Below are positions 1 to 10,822 of a stretch of 64,000 nucleotides of DNA, one piece after another. The stretch is taken from positions 110,441-174,440 of the forward strand of contig NC_006683.1 in assembly GCF_000091045.1 (NCBI RefSeq), read 5' to 3'. The notes under the pieces are model-generated. The model searched no databases, had not been told where the DNA came from, and saw only the letters and a list, made by a program, of their open reading frames with translations. The position numbers and the translations under genes are program-made. This stretch comes from Cryptococcus deneoformans JEC21. Taxonomy: Eukaryota > Basidiomycota > Tremellomycetes > Tremellales > Cryptococcaceae. Positions within the stretch are counted from its first letter, which is position 1. Every line of letters starts with the position of its first letter.

Positions 1-499
1 TTCGAGAATCTCCTCAACTTCGGCACGGAGTTGCTCGTCAACGATCAATTCTGGTCGAAGGAGAGAGGTGAAGACACGGAAGGGATGAATGTCGAGGGCT
101 TCAGGGGTGACCGGTCGGAAAGCAGTAGCATGGACGGGGACACCTGATGTGGAGAGATCGTAGTACCCGACGGGGAACATGCCGAGTTGACGGAAGAGAC
201 GGGCAATCATGGCGAGTTCAGAAGGTTTACCGAGACGGATCGCACCATGTCGCTCAACTCGGAGACGGTCTGTACATCGTGCGAAGATTAACTGGATGTT
301 GTTGCAAGAGAAGAAATAGCTCACCTCCAACTTCCCATAAACCAGGCGAAGCGGTGGTCACTTTGGAGTTGACTTCATCGACAAGAGATACGAGGTCGCC
401 GTAAAGAGGGACTTCTTGCCTGTACATATCTGAGAGGGCAGTGCAGAAATCTGCGCGGAGCTCATTGGGGTCAACGAACTTGGACTGGGTGAGCGTCAT
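1..499 (-). CDS. DUF1338 / 2-oxoadipate dioxygenase-decarboxylase-like protein, 5' part only
   Basis: The gene runs off the left edge, so only about 148 N-terminal codons are visible. The start is the ATG at 499. A 55-nt intron (270-324, GTGAGC...TACAG) separates exon 1 from exon 2, and splicing joins LWEVGD to RLRVERHGAIRLG. The protein has the features of the DUF1338 family: an N-terminal FVDPNELRADFCTALSDMYR stretch, VPLYGDL, an ERHGAIRLG motif containing the first expected metal-ligand His, and then GYYDL, VPVHATAFRP (second expected His) and PFRVFTSLLR. Characterised family members (bacterial HglS/YdcJ) are Fe(II) enzymes that convert 2-oxoadipate to 2-hydroxyglutarate in lysine catabolism. 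That activity is inferred here from family membership. The catalytic C-terminal half lies outside the window. It is divergent from CDC123 across about 820 bp. Confidence 0.85.
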
Positions 500-1322
500 G
501 TTGGTAGCTGTGGTGAGGGCAGAATGCGAAGAAGGATACTGAGGGCTAAAGAGTCGTCATGGCTGGCACTGTATTTTTATATTCCATTCTCCCTAATCGC
601 CTGAACGGTGCGAGAACTGCAGAATAACAGCTATCAGCTTGCAGCTGCCCGAGAGTGGAGAAAGGGTGTGACGCAGCAAAACGAATCATATCAACAAATA
701 GCACAAGTCACCGCACACCGCACAAGCGCGCTTATCCTCCTTATCCGCCAGGCGGCGCACTCCGACCTCCATTTTCTCGGTCCTTCTCGGTTATCAGCGA
801 TCAGCTGAATGATTGATAGAGCGAGCTACGAACAGTTGATGCACGCAGACGAGGCAAACATACCAAACAAGGCTTTAAAAAAGAATGGTTCACGGAAGAC
901 GGAAAGGTTAAACGGGTGAGTGTCTTCGGGGGTTGAGATCTGCCTTGGCGTGCGTTGAGGTCAAGAAACTTGCGAGTTAGCTGAGGCCCGCTTGAAGATG
1001 ATCCTCCGAAATACCGCCGCAAACGATAAGACAGTTATATGTAAGCGGCTTATTGGTCTCTATCTTTGTTTTAATGTATGCAAAGGTCTACTATGTGATG
1101 TGGCAGGATGAGTAGTTCTCAGGTAGCAACAATTATTCTTTGATCGCTCATGGCTCTTGCTTACAGCAGAACCAAACACAGAAACAGGGGAGTGTTACGT
1201 AACAGACTCGTTCATCAACCAGAAGCTGCTGAAGAGTTGTGGAGGGATCAATGAGTCATGGTCAATTTCTTGATTTCTTCAACTTTCTTCTTCTCACACC
1301 TTACACATCACCCTCACGCGAA
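500..1322. promoter_or_regulatory. Shared intergenic region between divergent genes
   Basis: About 820 bp separate the start of the DUF1338 gene (minus strand) from CDC123 (plus strand). Only short shadow frames are present. The region presumably holds both promoters and leaders. I see no convincing TATA box or repeat. Confidence 0.5.
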
Positions 1323-2726
1323 ATGCCGGTTCCTACTCAGTCAAACCATGTTTATACACTCTTTCCTACCCTTACTCGCGAACAGATCGACGCTGCTCGC
1401 ACTTCAGCGTGGTACGATACTTTTGCGGACCTCACCTTCCCAGCCCAGTTTATTGATCTCAAGAAACTGGGCGAAGAGGAGGAGTTCTTGAGGGTGAGTA
1501 CCGACGCTCGGATACATTCTGTGTGACAGTATGTTAATCAGTGGGAAAGTGGCTCGAAGCTGATTCGATTTTTCTGCCAGAAGGCAGCGAAGGGTAAGCT
1601 GAGTAACCAGTGCCGAAATCGTTTCGTCATTTATGGAAGCTAACTCAGACTGTCGGCAGAAGTCAACCGCCTCCTATATCTACGGTCTCCGATTCTTTAC
1701 CTACGCCTCGATCTCGCTCCAATTCCGGCGCTGATGACAGCAGCTCCTCGTCTTCTGTTGCGCCCGTGTATCACCTACCGAAGCTCAACGCTGCTGTAAG
1801 ACAAGCTATCGAGCAATATGGTGGTGCTGTATTTCCAAAGCTCAACTGGACCAGTCCAAAGGTAAGCCTTTGACCTATTACGGTGCCAGCGGTCACTATA
1901 ATTCGTATGACAGGACGCCGCGTTTATACTCCCCCAAGCATCCTCAGGGCCGTTATACTGCTCTTCCCCTGCGGACATGTACTTACTCCTCAAATCAAGC
2001 GATTTTATCTCTCATGATATTGACCACGAAAGGGCGTACTCTGGGGTACAAGATCCGCAGGTTGAGGAGAAACCAAAGATTGAATTGGTCTTAAAGAAAT
2101 TTGAAAGCCTCAACCCATCAAGGGAAGTGAGATGTTTTGTACGAAACAACGTGCTTGTTGGTAAGCCTCGCCGCCTGTGACCATCTCTCAGACATTGTTA
2201 ATGATATGCATAGGCATAACGCAGCGTGACATGAACTTTTATGATCATTTGCAGCCAGAAGAAGTACGCAGTAAGATCTCTCGAACAGTGCGGGAGTTCT
2301 GGGAGGACGAAATTCGGGAAAACTACGAAGGAGGGGATGACTGTAAGCTTCTCATGACCCTTCCTCACCGTCAGCGCTGACTCTTTTCAAGATGTTTTTG
2401 ACCTCTATCTATCTCCAAGCTTTGACTCAGCAACTATCATCGACTTCCAACCATACCGAGAATCTACCGACCCTCTCCTCTTCACATACGAAGAGCTCCT
2501 TGCTATTCTTCAAGACTCTGTGTCCCCATCCGACTCCGAGTTTCGCCCCCGATTGCCATTATTTAAAATTATTGACTCTCAAGCCCACCCTGCTGTTACG
2601 AGGAATGCCCCAACTTACCAAAGCAATATGATGCCTTTAGAGATGATTGAATTTAGTGAAGGCAGAAACATGGCCGAGTTTAAGGAGGCATGGGATGAGG
2701 CTGTGAGAATGGGTATGACTGAATAA
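1323..2726 (+). CDS. CDC123: Cdc123 (D123 family) translation initiation factor eIF2 assembly chaperone
   Basis: Six exons can be joined in frame: 1323-1493, 1550-1593, 1660-1861, 1914-2160, 2214-2342 and 2392-2726. They give 375 residues, normal for the family. The spliced protein has the D123 hallmarks in order: SAWYDTFADLTFPAQFIDL near residue 20-40, GGAVFPKLNWTSPKDAAFIL in the middle, MYLLLKSSDFISHD, a REVRCFVRNNVLVGITQRD core corresponding to the ATP-grasp-like nucleotide site, FYDHL, and the acidic YVFDLYLS...TIIDFQPY segment. The family binds eIF2 gamma and promotes eIF2 heterotrimer assembly in the cytoplasm, which is needed for translation and cell-cycle entry. I chose ATG 1323 because it starts directly at the conserved N-terminus. 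An upstream in-frame ATG exists at 1239 but adds a non-conserved leader. Confidence 0.93.
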
Positions 2727-2841
2727 TAGATCTCTACGATTCTGTTCATGGTAAATGACTAAGTGATGAACTGTGGTATCGTCCCCTGACAAGCTATGCA
2801 ACATTACTCTCCATTCAACATTAAAGCTACAGGATATCATC

Positions 2842-3454
2842 TCAGCACTTCGCTTTCGAATCATTCAATCTAATGGACGTGGGTGTTTTTACTGCTGTGA
2901 CCAGCGATCTTGTCCCTGATTTGGTGCAAGATCCCACCGCACCAGCAGAGTCGTTACCAGGTGTAACGTAGTCTCGGGTCTGTTGCGAGACAGACTTGGT
3001 CTCATCCGGCTGAACCTCGAATTGGGTTCTGCAAGATGACAGTCAATGACCGTCTTCGATATCGAACCTGAGATGGGAAGCATGGACTCACTGATCAGTC
3101 TTTTGCTCGACCTTGTCACCAAGGCTCTGTTGCCCGCTGGGCTTAAGAGAGTTGGCGGTACTGCTAGTGTCTTGACGAAAAGCATCATGGCTGTGGCCGT
3201 GCGTGTTACAGGTAGTGTTAACCATGCTCCAGTGAATTTCTGAATCAACATAGTTGGCGGATTGGGAAAAAAACTTACCGCCTGACATCCTGTTGCACAT
3301 TCTCCTTGGCCTTGTCGGCATCATATTTGAAAGCGTCAGGGGTGATGTGCTGGCTCGCTGCCGATTCAGGGGATCAGCCCAACCTGTCACCTAAAAACAG
3401 ACAAAAAAAATAGGACGACATGCCGGCCTCAGAGTTGCCCTGCCCAAAAGTCAT
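2842..3454 (-). CDS. Small Hsp9/Hsp12-like stress protein (tentative model)
   Basis: Reading from the ATG at 3454, a short hydrophilic protein of roughly 130-150 residues can be assembled. An N-terminal MTFGQGNSEAGM segment is followed by HITPDAFKYDADKAKENVQQDVRR, SSTANSLKPSGQQSLGDKVE and then DETKSVSQQTRDYVTPGNDS. The repeated K-P-x-x-Q-x-S-x-x-x-K/Q-x-x-D pattern resembles the Hsp9/Hsp12 (WHI11) family of small membrane-associated stress proteins. At least three introns are needed. The one after QDVRR starts GTAAGTTTTTTTCCC, and the one after KTDQ starts GTGAGTCC. The first intron and the C-terminus are unclear. The open frame continues to a TGA at 2842, but a different frame gives a more family-like DKIAGHSS ending with a TAG at 2870. 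Function is inferred only from composition and motif. Confidence 0.5.
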
Positions 3455-3997
3455 AGTGGTCGCTGCGTCTATGATGTTGGTTTGAGGAGATTGATAAAAT
3501 GAGTTGGAAATTCAAGCCAAATTACTTGTTGTTGGGATCCTATTTTCCCAGAGATGGGAGGTGATTATATATATCTTGCAAGATGGACTAAGCATTCAAG
3601 ATGATACGTTAAGATGCCAACTAGTCAAGATGGGATATGACGCAAAAGAGATGGAAAGTTGGTGTATTGGCGTAGAACAAAGGATCAGAGCGTTCAAGAC
3701 GAGTCAGTAGTGACTCATGAGTGTGTGAGTCACGTAGGCCAGGTCTTTGGGATCATTTACTCAAAGGTGGTGGTGACGCTGGATGTCGAGACATGGAGGC
3801 ATGAGTTCAAAGAGAAGCAGAGTTGAGTAAAGATGGGAATGATGCAACGGTTGTATATAATCAATAGTTATTGTAGAATAGACTTGGGAATAGATGCATG
3901 AAGCGCCAAAAACACATGATTATACAACCTAAAATGTCACCTAATACAACTGATGAGAAAGACCGAAGACTTGATATATGGCTTAAAAACTCGTTGA
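3455..3997. other. Intergenic, no gene seen
   Basis: This stretch contains the upstream region of the Hsp12-like gene and the 3' side of the next minus-strand gene. Short frames such as 3504-3710 have no recognisable protein character. Confidence 0.4.
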
Positions 3998-4411
3998 TTA
4001 CTGAGGTACAATAAATTTGACACCTCCCCGTTGAGGGGCCCATCGAAGATGGTCACGGTCTTCGTAAATGTGCTTGCTGAGCACTAGATCCAATAGTCAT
4101 CAGCTACTGTAAATAGGCGATAAAATAAACAAGGACGATAAAGAAGAACGTACTGTAGGTGGCTCCAGAGCACATGACTACGACGATACCAATTAAGGGG
4201 TAGGCATCAACGGGAACAGGGACATCACGGAAAAAGGCTTGAATCTGCCATGTTCGTATGTGTTAGTCACTGTCTTCTCTATAAGAGACTAAAATGTGTG
4301 ACTTACAGGTCCAACTTGGGCCGGAGCAGCAGTGGTGATCTTCCTGGCCATCAAGGTACGAGCCATAGGCATAGTGGTAGCGGTGGTTCGAAGAAATGAT
4401 CGAGCAAACAT
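3998..4411 (-). CDS. Small mitochondrial single-pass protein, B12D/MLRQ-like, paralogue A
   Basis: Three exons (4411-4307, 4244-4154, 4083-3998) encode about 93 residues. The N-terminus MFARSFLRTTATTMPMARTL is basic and Ser/Thr-rich like a mitochondrial presequence. It is followed by AFFRDVPVPVDAYP, one hydrophobic segment (LIGIVVVMCSGATYML) and SKHIYEDRDHLRWAPQR. Size and arrangement resemble B12D/NDUFA4-type subunits of inner-membrane respiratory complexes. That assignment is tentative, while mitochondrial inner-membrane location is a reasonable inference. The gene at 5346-5753 is a close paralogue with both introns at the same codons (after G-P and within ATY-ML). The two genes are head to head, about 930 bp apart. 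A TATATAA element lies about 155 bp upstream of this ATG. Confidence 0.8.
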
Positions 4412-4565
4412 TGTCGTTGTGATTGTGGATTGAGGGTGGAAGATAGCTTAGTTGCTAGGTGTAGTTGGCTGAATGCGATGCGGTAGGTACTGGTTGCTAT
4501 GAGGCAAGTGAAGATTTAATATTGTGTTACTGTAGTGGTGATCTTCGATACCTTAAAGGCATGTC

Positions 4566-4572
4566 TTATATA
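4566..4572 (-). promoter_or_regulatory. TATA-like element of paralogue A
   Basis: TATATAA on the minus strand, about 155 bp upstream of the ATG at 4411. Its position mirrors the TATA element of the divergent paralogue. Confidence 0.5.
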
Positions 4573-5205
4573 TGCAAGAGGCCTGTTCATGTTCGGCATA
4601 CGGGCCCCAGGTCGGAAGTTATCGTTATTGATAATTCATTTTATTCCGTGCACTTCATTTAGGTGAGTAATAAAATGTTGTCGAAATCTACGCACATCAG
4701 TTGCTCAAACATGCCGGAGGAACACGCCGATGTGAACGGATAAGAAAACCTCCCGTCGTTTTTTATCTTCCTCCGACGTGTTGCTGTCAACCGATTGAGT
4801 CACTATTGCTTTTCTATAGCTTTAATAAGCCCGAAAGTCATCGTCAAAGAGAAAATACAAATCATCGGAAAGAGGAAGAAGAGGAGGATTTTTTGTAATA
4901 GGATGATGTGTTGCGTCCGATTCCGTGAGATTTACCGGAAGAAATTTCTCCGCTACCCTTCTTAATGGTTCCTGAAAATTCCGCTTTGATGGCTAGCGGT
5001 CTTCGCCGCTTTGTCTTCCCATGGTCCTGTTCCTTCCGACTGATAAGATGCTCGAAAGCGTCCGAGTCCGACACTCACGATATCAGAGAAATCTCACAGG
5101 CTGGAAAGTCTTGTGCCGCCGGCAGTTGAGCATGGTTCCCGGAAGAAATAGTTGCGGAAGTCGGGTTATGGAAAATGGTTGTGAACTTATAGATGAGGTA
5201 AAAGA

Positions 5206-5213
5206 TATATAAA
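5206..5213 (+). promoter_or_regulatory. TATA-like element of paralogue B
   Basis: TATATAAA lies about 140 bp upstream of the ATG at 5346. It is followed by a CA-rich leader (ACAACCACAACCACAACCC) typical of highly expressed fungal messages. Confidence 0.55.
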
Positions 5214-5345
5214 CCTTTCAATTCGAGAGGCTTGAAGGTCCGGTCTCATCAAGCAACACAACAGCCATTATATCTGCCTTAGAAGCAATCTTCTACAACA
5301 AATACCATCACAACCACAACCACAACCCACAACACCATATCAGCA

Positions 5346-5753
5346 ATGTTCGCTGCCAGGTCCCTTCTTCGATCTTCCACTATGCCTATGGCGAGGAACA
5401 TGATGGCAAGGAAAATATCTACAGCCGCTCCAGCCCATATGGGACCAGTAAGTTTACCTCAAGGCTCACTTCTAAGCAGAAATACTTGCTAACCCGATCT
5501 GCTATTATAGATCCGAGCTTTCTTCCATGATGTTCCCATCCCTGTCGATGCCTACCCTTTAGTCGGTATCGTCGTCGTCATGTGCTCCGGAGCTACTTAC
5601 AGTACGTTTTTTACTGGCTGTATGGCATTGCAAGGCTCAATAGCTAACAGTTTTCTTATTGCAGTGCTCAGCAAACACATCTACGAAGATCGTGACCATC
5701 TTCGATGGGCTCCCCAACGAGGAGGTGTCAGGTTTCTCCTCCCTAACCAATAA
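5346..5753 (+). CDS. Small mitochondrial single-pass protein, B12D/MLRQ-like, paralogue B
   Basis: Exons 5346-5447, 5511-5601 and 5665-5753 give about 93 residues. The presequence-like N-terminus (MFAARSLLRSSTMPMARNMM) is followed by AFFHDVPIPVDAYP, a single membrane segment (LVGIVVVMCSGATYML) and SKHIYEDRDHLRWAPQRGGV. From IRAFF onward it is almost identical to paralogue A, and most differences are conservative. Both introns sit at identical codons, so the pair arose by duplication of the intron-containing gene and inversion, not by retrotransposition. The likely site is the mitochondrial inner membrane, perhaps as a respiratory-complex accessory subunit. This rests on size, presequence and one membrane segment only. 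Confidence 0.82.
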
Positions 5754-6565
5754 TCATCTGGCTTTCAATCGACATTATTATAATACCGCTTCAGACCCTG
5801 TACTGCAGTGGGAGACTTTGATACATTAGATATTCTTGACAGTTGTTGTACCTGTATAATCACTTATTGGCACATTAACATGCATTTGCATAGGGCTTGA
5901 TATTGAAATCTTGGGCATATCAAAGCACGGTGGCTGTTTCGTTAGTATTGTAACTAGTTCATGTTGTATAATGATTTTGAGAGTAATTCCATTACCATCT
6001 AGTCAGCTACTCTTCCTGTCATCAACTCCGATGATAGTCAAGCAAACGATTAGAGGAATCCTGATGTGCGTACCTTTGTTTCGATCTGCTTCGTAGAGAT
6101 TCCCAATGATATATTCGCGAACTCAGCCAAATTCGAAGGAAGCGCATGAGCGACCTCCTTTCATTATCAGGCCACATCGGAATCTACTGTTGCCACTGAC
6201 TTTAGTAGGCGAGTGGAATCCACCCTCAACCCTGCTGCTGAACCGTGGTACCCAGCTCAAGATACTACTGTTAAGGCTTCTAGGCATGGGATTTCAGATG
6301 CTACGCAGGCTTGTAGCCAGCCTTCGACACGGAATAGCCAGAAATAAATAGTTATATCGAGAGACGACGCATGGAAATGGGAAAGAAGGGGCCCTTTCCT
6401 GATACCTGACAGTTTGAGAACCATCTGTTAATATACATGCTTGAACCCGTAATCTAGTTCGAAAGATAAAAAAGCAAAAAAAAAATAGAAAAAAATACCG
6501 TTAAACTATGTTGTATGACCCTTGCGCAAGATTAATCCACATGTCGTTTCATTTTGAACCATATC
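5754..6565. other. Intergenic between convergent genes, nothing recognised
   Basis: The 3' sides of paralogue B and glutamate-cysteine ligase meet here. There is an A-rich tract near 6473-6500. Open frames at 5911-6096 and 6106-6351 lack protein-like composition. Confidence 0.4.
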
Positions 6566-9278
6566 TTAGAGACAACCAGTGGGACCGGACCCAACATAGT
6601 CTTTGCCCAACAACTCTGGAGCAGGTCGAACACCGCGCTCACTGAACATTAGGTCAGCATCCATCTCACGTTTAGCGCACTAAACATGGAAATCAGAATC
6701 CACGTACACCTCATCCACAGCCTTGACAAGATCGTAGTTGATCTCGTCGTTAACAATCGAATCTTTCTTGTATGCAGGATGGGATGTGATGAATTGCCTG
6801 ATCCAGGTAGCAGGGGTGACGAGGTCGCCTACGATTGGTTTCTGTCAGCATTTGCAGGAGGATAAAAAACATGTAAACATGGAGTGACATACCCTTTGCT
6901 CGATACTTGATTAGATCGAGATATTTTCGCAAGTCACACTTTGTGCACACATCCACATTGAGCGAGTTCAAATACGCATTCACAACGCCCATCAACCCAG
7001 GGAAGTTGTCCCCATTTCCATTAATAACTTCGTCCAACGTCATCTCATCAAACTCATCCCCAACGTCATCGTCGATTGGTGTACTGCATGACGACGCAGC
7101 GGAAGATTCGCGCTCGTGGTTTGGTCGATGGGCGTGGCCGTTGCTGGTACTGTTACCGTTAGGAAGGAGATAATTGGAGTTTTGAGGGGTTAAAACAGTG
7201 GGCGATTCGGGGACAGGAGGGGAGACAGGGCGGGAGTGGTAGTCGAATCGGGAGTAAGGATGGTCCAAAGGGAATACATTGCGTCGGAAGAAGAATTTGT
7301 TAGCAATAGCTGCATTACGTTGTTGAGAACGTTGCATGTTTTCATCCACCTTCAAACCAAATTAGTAAACCTTTTTCTCGTCCCTGAGTACTTCATTTCT
7401 TCTTTTTTTGTGCTTTTGTGGCAACTCACCTTTGATATGGGCATGTAGAAATTGAGGTTGAAGCTAAGAATAGCCCTTGTGAGGAGCACGATAAATATAG
7501 AAAACGCCGCATTCTCAAAGTCGGTCATTTGTACCTCCATGCTCCTAAACTCGACTCTCCAGCCGATAGGTGAATCGACAGGCGGAGGCTTAAATCTTAT
7601 CGTTTGCCAGTTGGTCGATTGAATGTTTTCAAAGTGGTCCATTGACTCTTCATCGTTCTGGTCGATGGTTTCAGAGAATTGCACAAGAGGGTCGCGGATA
7701 AAGAGGTGGCCGATATGACTGGCAAGCTTATCATCAATGCCTGATGGGCGTGTTCAGTTTGAGGACCTTCTTTGGCAAGCTTTAAAAACTCACCGTGTTC
7801 TAAAAGCCTTTGTCGGACTTTTTGGTTCACTGGTACATCAATGTCATGATACTCGGGCTTGTTACGTTCATCGTTGGCAATGTAAAGGTCAACAGAGTCG
7901 TATCGCGACTTTGGCACGCGGTAAGTGTCCTTCCTAAGTGGCTGAAACGCGAAATCAGAACGATCCGCCATTAGAAAATTTATGCAACGAATAGACGCAC
8001 CTTGAGACCCCTCTCTTCGTCATTTCGGTCATCCACACTCGCTGCAATCACATTCCATCTCGCATCTACATCCGCCAACTGTCCCTTGAACGCTGGGCTC
8101 GCAGCTGTCATGGCGAGCTACAACAAAATCTCGACTGTCAGCTCACATGTACTTTTTTGTTTCACTTGCATTTGAAATTGGCAAACGTACCATGATTGGA
8201 GCCACAGGAACTAATGCGTCATAGACCTTTCGGGCCTCGTCGACATTCCATGCTTGAAAAGTGATTTGCAAGCAACAACAACCCATACCAAAGGCCATCG
8301 CATCCATGTGGATGTAAGGGAAACCAGGAAGGGGTTTGGAAGGGCCAGCTGCTTCTCGGTCAGTATAGCTGAAGACGTAATCACTTTGGAGAGATTTACG
8401 AGGGCTTATAGTGGAAAGAGGAGGTCTTGAGCACCCTTTGGGGATGAGAGTGTTCTCATCGATAAACAACGGGAGTCGAATATCGACCTTGCTCCCTCTT
8501 CGCTGTCGGATGTTAGCCGTAAGAGTGCTTTAATGTTCATAAGCATTGATTTCATCAAGATGATTGCGCAAAACAGCTTACGGGAATCTCGCGTGAGGGT
8601 TTGTCAACAGCTCCCCCACATACTCGCTCCGACTACTGCTATTCTCTGTGTCCGGCTTAGTCTCCGGGTCGGTGAACGCGCTATCCTTCACACCCAATCT
8701 GGCCCAAGAGGTGAGAGTGATGGGAAGCTCGTGTGCCTTCAGATGGGATCGGATGATCTGGCGACGGAATCGCATGTCTGCTTCGACAGAGACGAGTGAT
8801 GAAGGTGTGCCGGAAAAAGGGGTGCCTGGGGTGGATTCAAGCATGTATCGTCCGTATTCGGGGTGAAATGTGGGAATAGACGCGCTGCATACATCTGTTA
8901 GAATTTAAAGAGCAATCATAGGAGGATGTCAGAAACATACCATTCGGAAGGCTTGAACTTTTCAAGAGCAGGGTCAAGAGTCACGCTTTTTAATTTATTT
9001 AGGATTTCTGTTTGACGCAAGCTTAACCTTGCCGTCTTTTGTTCATCGTCGAACGATGCCACCATGTACTCGATCTAGCCAAATATCAGCATCCTTGATG
9101 TCCCCAATACCAAAAGCTGCAGACTCACTTCATCACCCCATAAGAGCCCTTTGCCAGTTTTGTCCTTCCACCGATCCCAAGTGTTTAAGAACTGCGCGAT
9201 ACCGTGGTCACGAATATGATCCGCGAGAGGCTTCGTCTGCTCCCATGTGAGCGGCGTTCCAAGTGCGAGGAGACCCAT
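6566..9278 (-). CDS. GCS1: Glutamate-cysteine ligase catalytic subunit
   Basis: The ATG at 9278 starts [19 protein letters not shown], followed by the diagnostic [13 protein letters not shown] (GDE/ExE metal-binding loop). Further conserved blocks are [17 protein letters not shown], an RRQIIRSHL helix, [41 protein letters not shown], a [20 protein letters not shown] block and [14 protein letters not shown] near the C-terminus. About eight or more introns interrupt the gene, giving roughly 730 residues, somewhat longer than the animal enzyme (637). Part of the extra length is a Ser/Asn/Pro-rich insert after [11 protein letters not shown]. The enzyme joins glutamate and cysteine with ATP, the first and rate-limiting step of glutathione synthesis, in the cytosol. 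Stop TAA at 6566-6568. Confidence 0.95.
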
Positions 9279-10822
9279 GCGGCGAGAATACTACGAGTAG
9301 GAAACTTGAACCTTCCGTTAATGGGTTGCGATGCGCGCCGATATACCGATGACCGAGGTAGAGTTGTTGAAGACGGAGTTTAGAGCGATTCACTGGGTAT
9401 CGTTTGGCCGATGTAGAGGCCTACGTAGAAAACGGGTATGAATAAGCTACAAGGAGGGTTACAGAGCAAGCTATAAAGCAAATCGAAGGCAAATGATCGC
9501 AAGTACCCACAACTTTGAACACTGCGTCGTCGAAAATCAAAGTAATATATTGAAATTGTAATGTCGGAAATTCGGGATCGTCCGATGGGCAAAGAAATCG
9601 ACTCGCAGCTGACGAAACACTGGTCGGGTATAGCCTAGATATCTTTGGCGGATAATCGCTGTAGGTATTATGGCCTTTGGCGGAGAGATGGTGCCATACG
9701 TAAAAGGGAGATATGGGAACAGGTTTTTTTCAAAAAAAACAGAGAAACGGGTAAGCTACCAGCAAATATGACGAGCGCCCCGGCTAAAGATGGGCAGCGA
9801 GCAGCGATTCGACGGCGGTTCAGGCCCTGAAGTCTCGACAGCGAATTAGGTAAGCCCAAAACAGTTTTGCTGACAAAGTCATGCAGGAGCGCACGTATGA
9901 CATTCCTCCGCGGCGAAGCATCTTTGCTCGCCATAAATACACATGGCCATTGGCTGCATGATGCTAGGGCGTTTATATTCTGCTGCAGGTGCTTTTGGGG
10001 TGTGTATGAGACGGTGGAAGGGAGGTGAGAAGGAAGTGTCGCTTCTGGCGATGGCGTTCTTCTCTGATCTGTTGTTGTTGTCATCAGCGGAATTAGAGAG
10101 GAGGAGAACAGGCAAGGGTACGTTATGGACAAACACCAACTGCACATTCCTGTATATGATATGACACCAGGCCAAGTGGGGGAGATCGATGTCCACATTG
10201 CTTCTTATCAAAATTATCCGGCTGATTATTGAGTGATGTTGATGGCGGAAGAAGGAACAAGGGTGGTTGGCGGCGGGTGTAGGTATGGCCTTTGCGGATC
10301 ACATCAGAGTGGGGTATGGCCGTTGATTGCTAATGGTGGTCGAACTTACGTGATGTGATTGGAGAGATTGAAGGTTATTTGCTTTCAACGACATGACTGC
10401 AGCAGGCAATCTCGTGTCCATGTTCAACACAACCCGATGCATCTTCAACTCCTTTTGCCAGTCGTCTCATCACCCAATATTGCGCTACTTCATTCATTCC
10501 ACTGACATTCCTATTCGTTACCTGTTACACTCGCTAGTGCGAGACATTCGATTCGATGGAAGTAAAAGAAAAGGGAAGAGAGAAGTGAGAGAAGAAACAA
10601 TATGAGGTGCTTATTACTAGTTATCGCAGTGATCGTGAACGAGAAAAATAGCTATGACGGTACAGTTTTACAAGTGACCATAAGTGAGCCATGTAAAATG
10701 CTGCCAAAGAGGAAAAAGAAATGTTGCGATGCGCTTGCTGAATTATTTATTATACTTTGACTGTTTTGATAGCGGCACTGTCGCGCCCTTCAGCATCTTT
10801 CATCATCCCTCACCATCCAAAC
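9279..10822. other. Long intergenic region upstream of GCS1
   Basis: About 1.5 kb lie between the GCS1 start and the SCH9 stop. It should contain the GCS1 promoter and leader and the SCH9 3' UTR. The longest open frame (9668-10198, minus) has no domain and lies opposite other frames, so I do not call a gene. Confidence 0.45.

Larger units (their letters stand above)
4412..5345. promoter_or_regulatory. Divergent promoter region between the two small paralogues
   Basis: This 934-bp region separates two paralogues transcribed outward. TATA-like elements lie near each gene, and A-rich and GAA-rich tracts occur around 4840-4895. No reading frame here resembles a protein. Confidence 0.5.

Noticed and set aside
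9668..10198. 176-codon minus-strand frame between GCS1 and SCH9
   Set aside because: No motif, overlapping frames on both strands, and no splice-supported extension.
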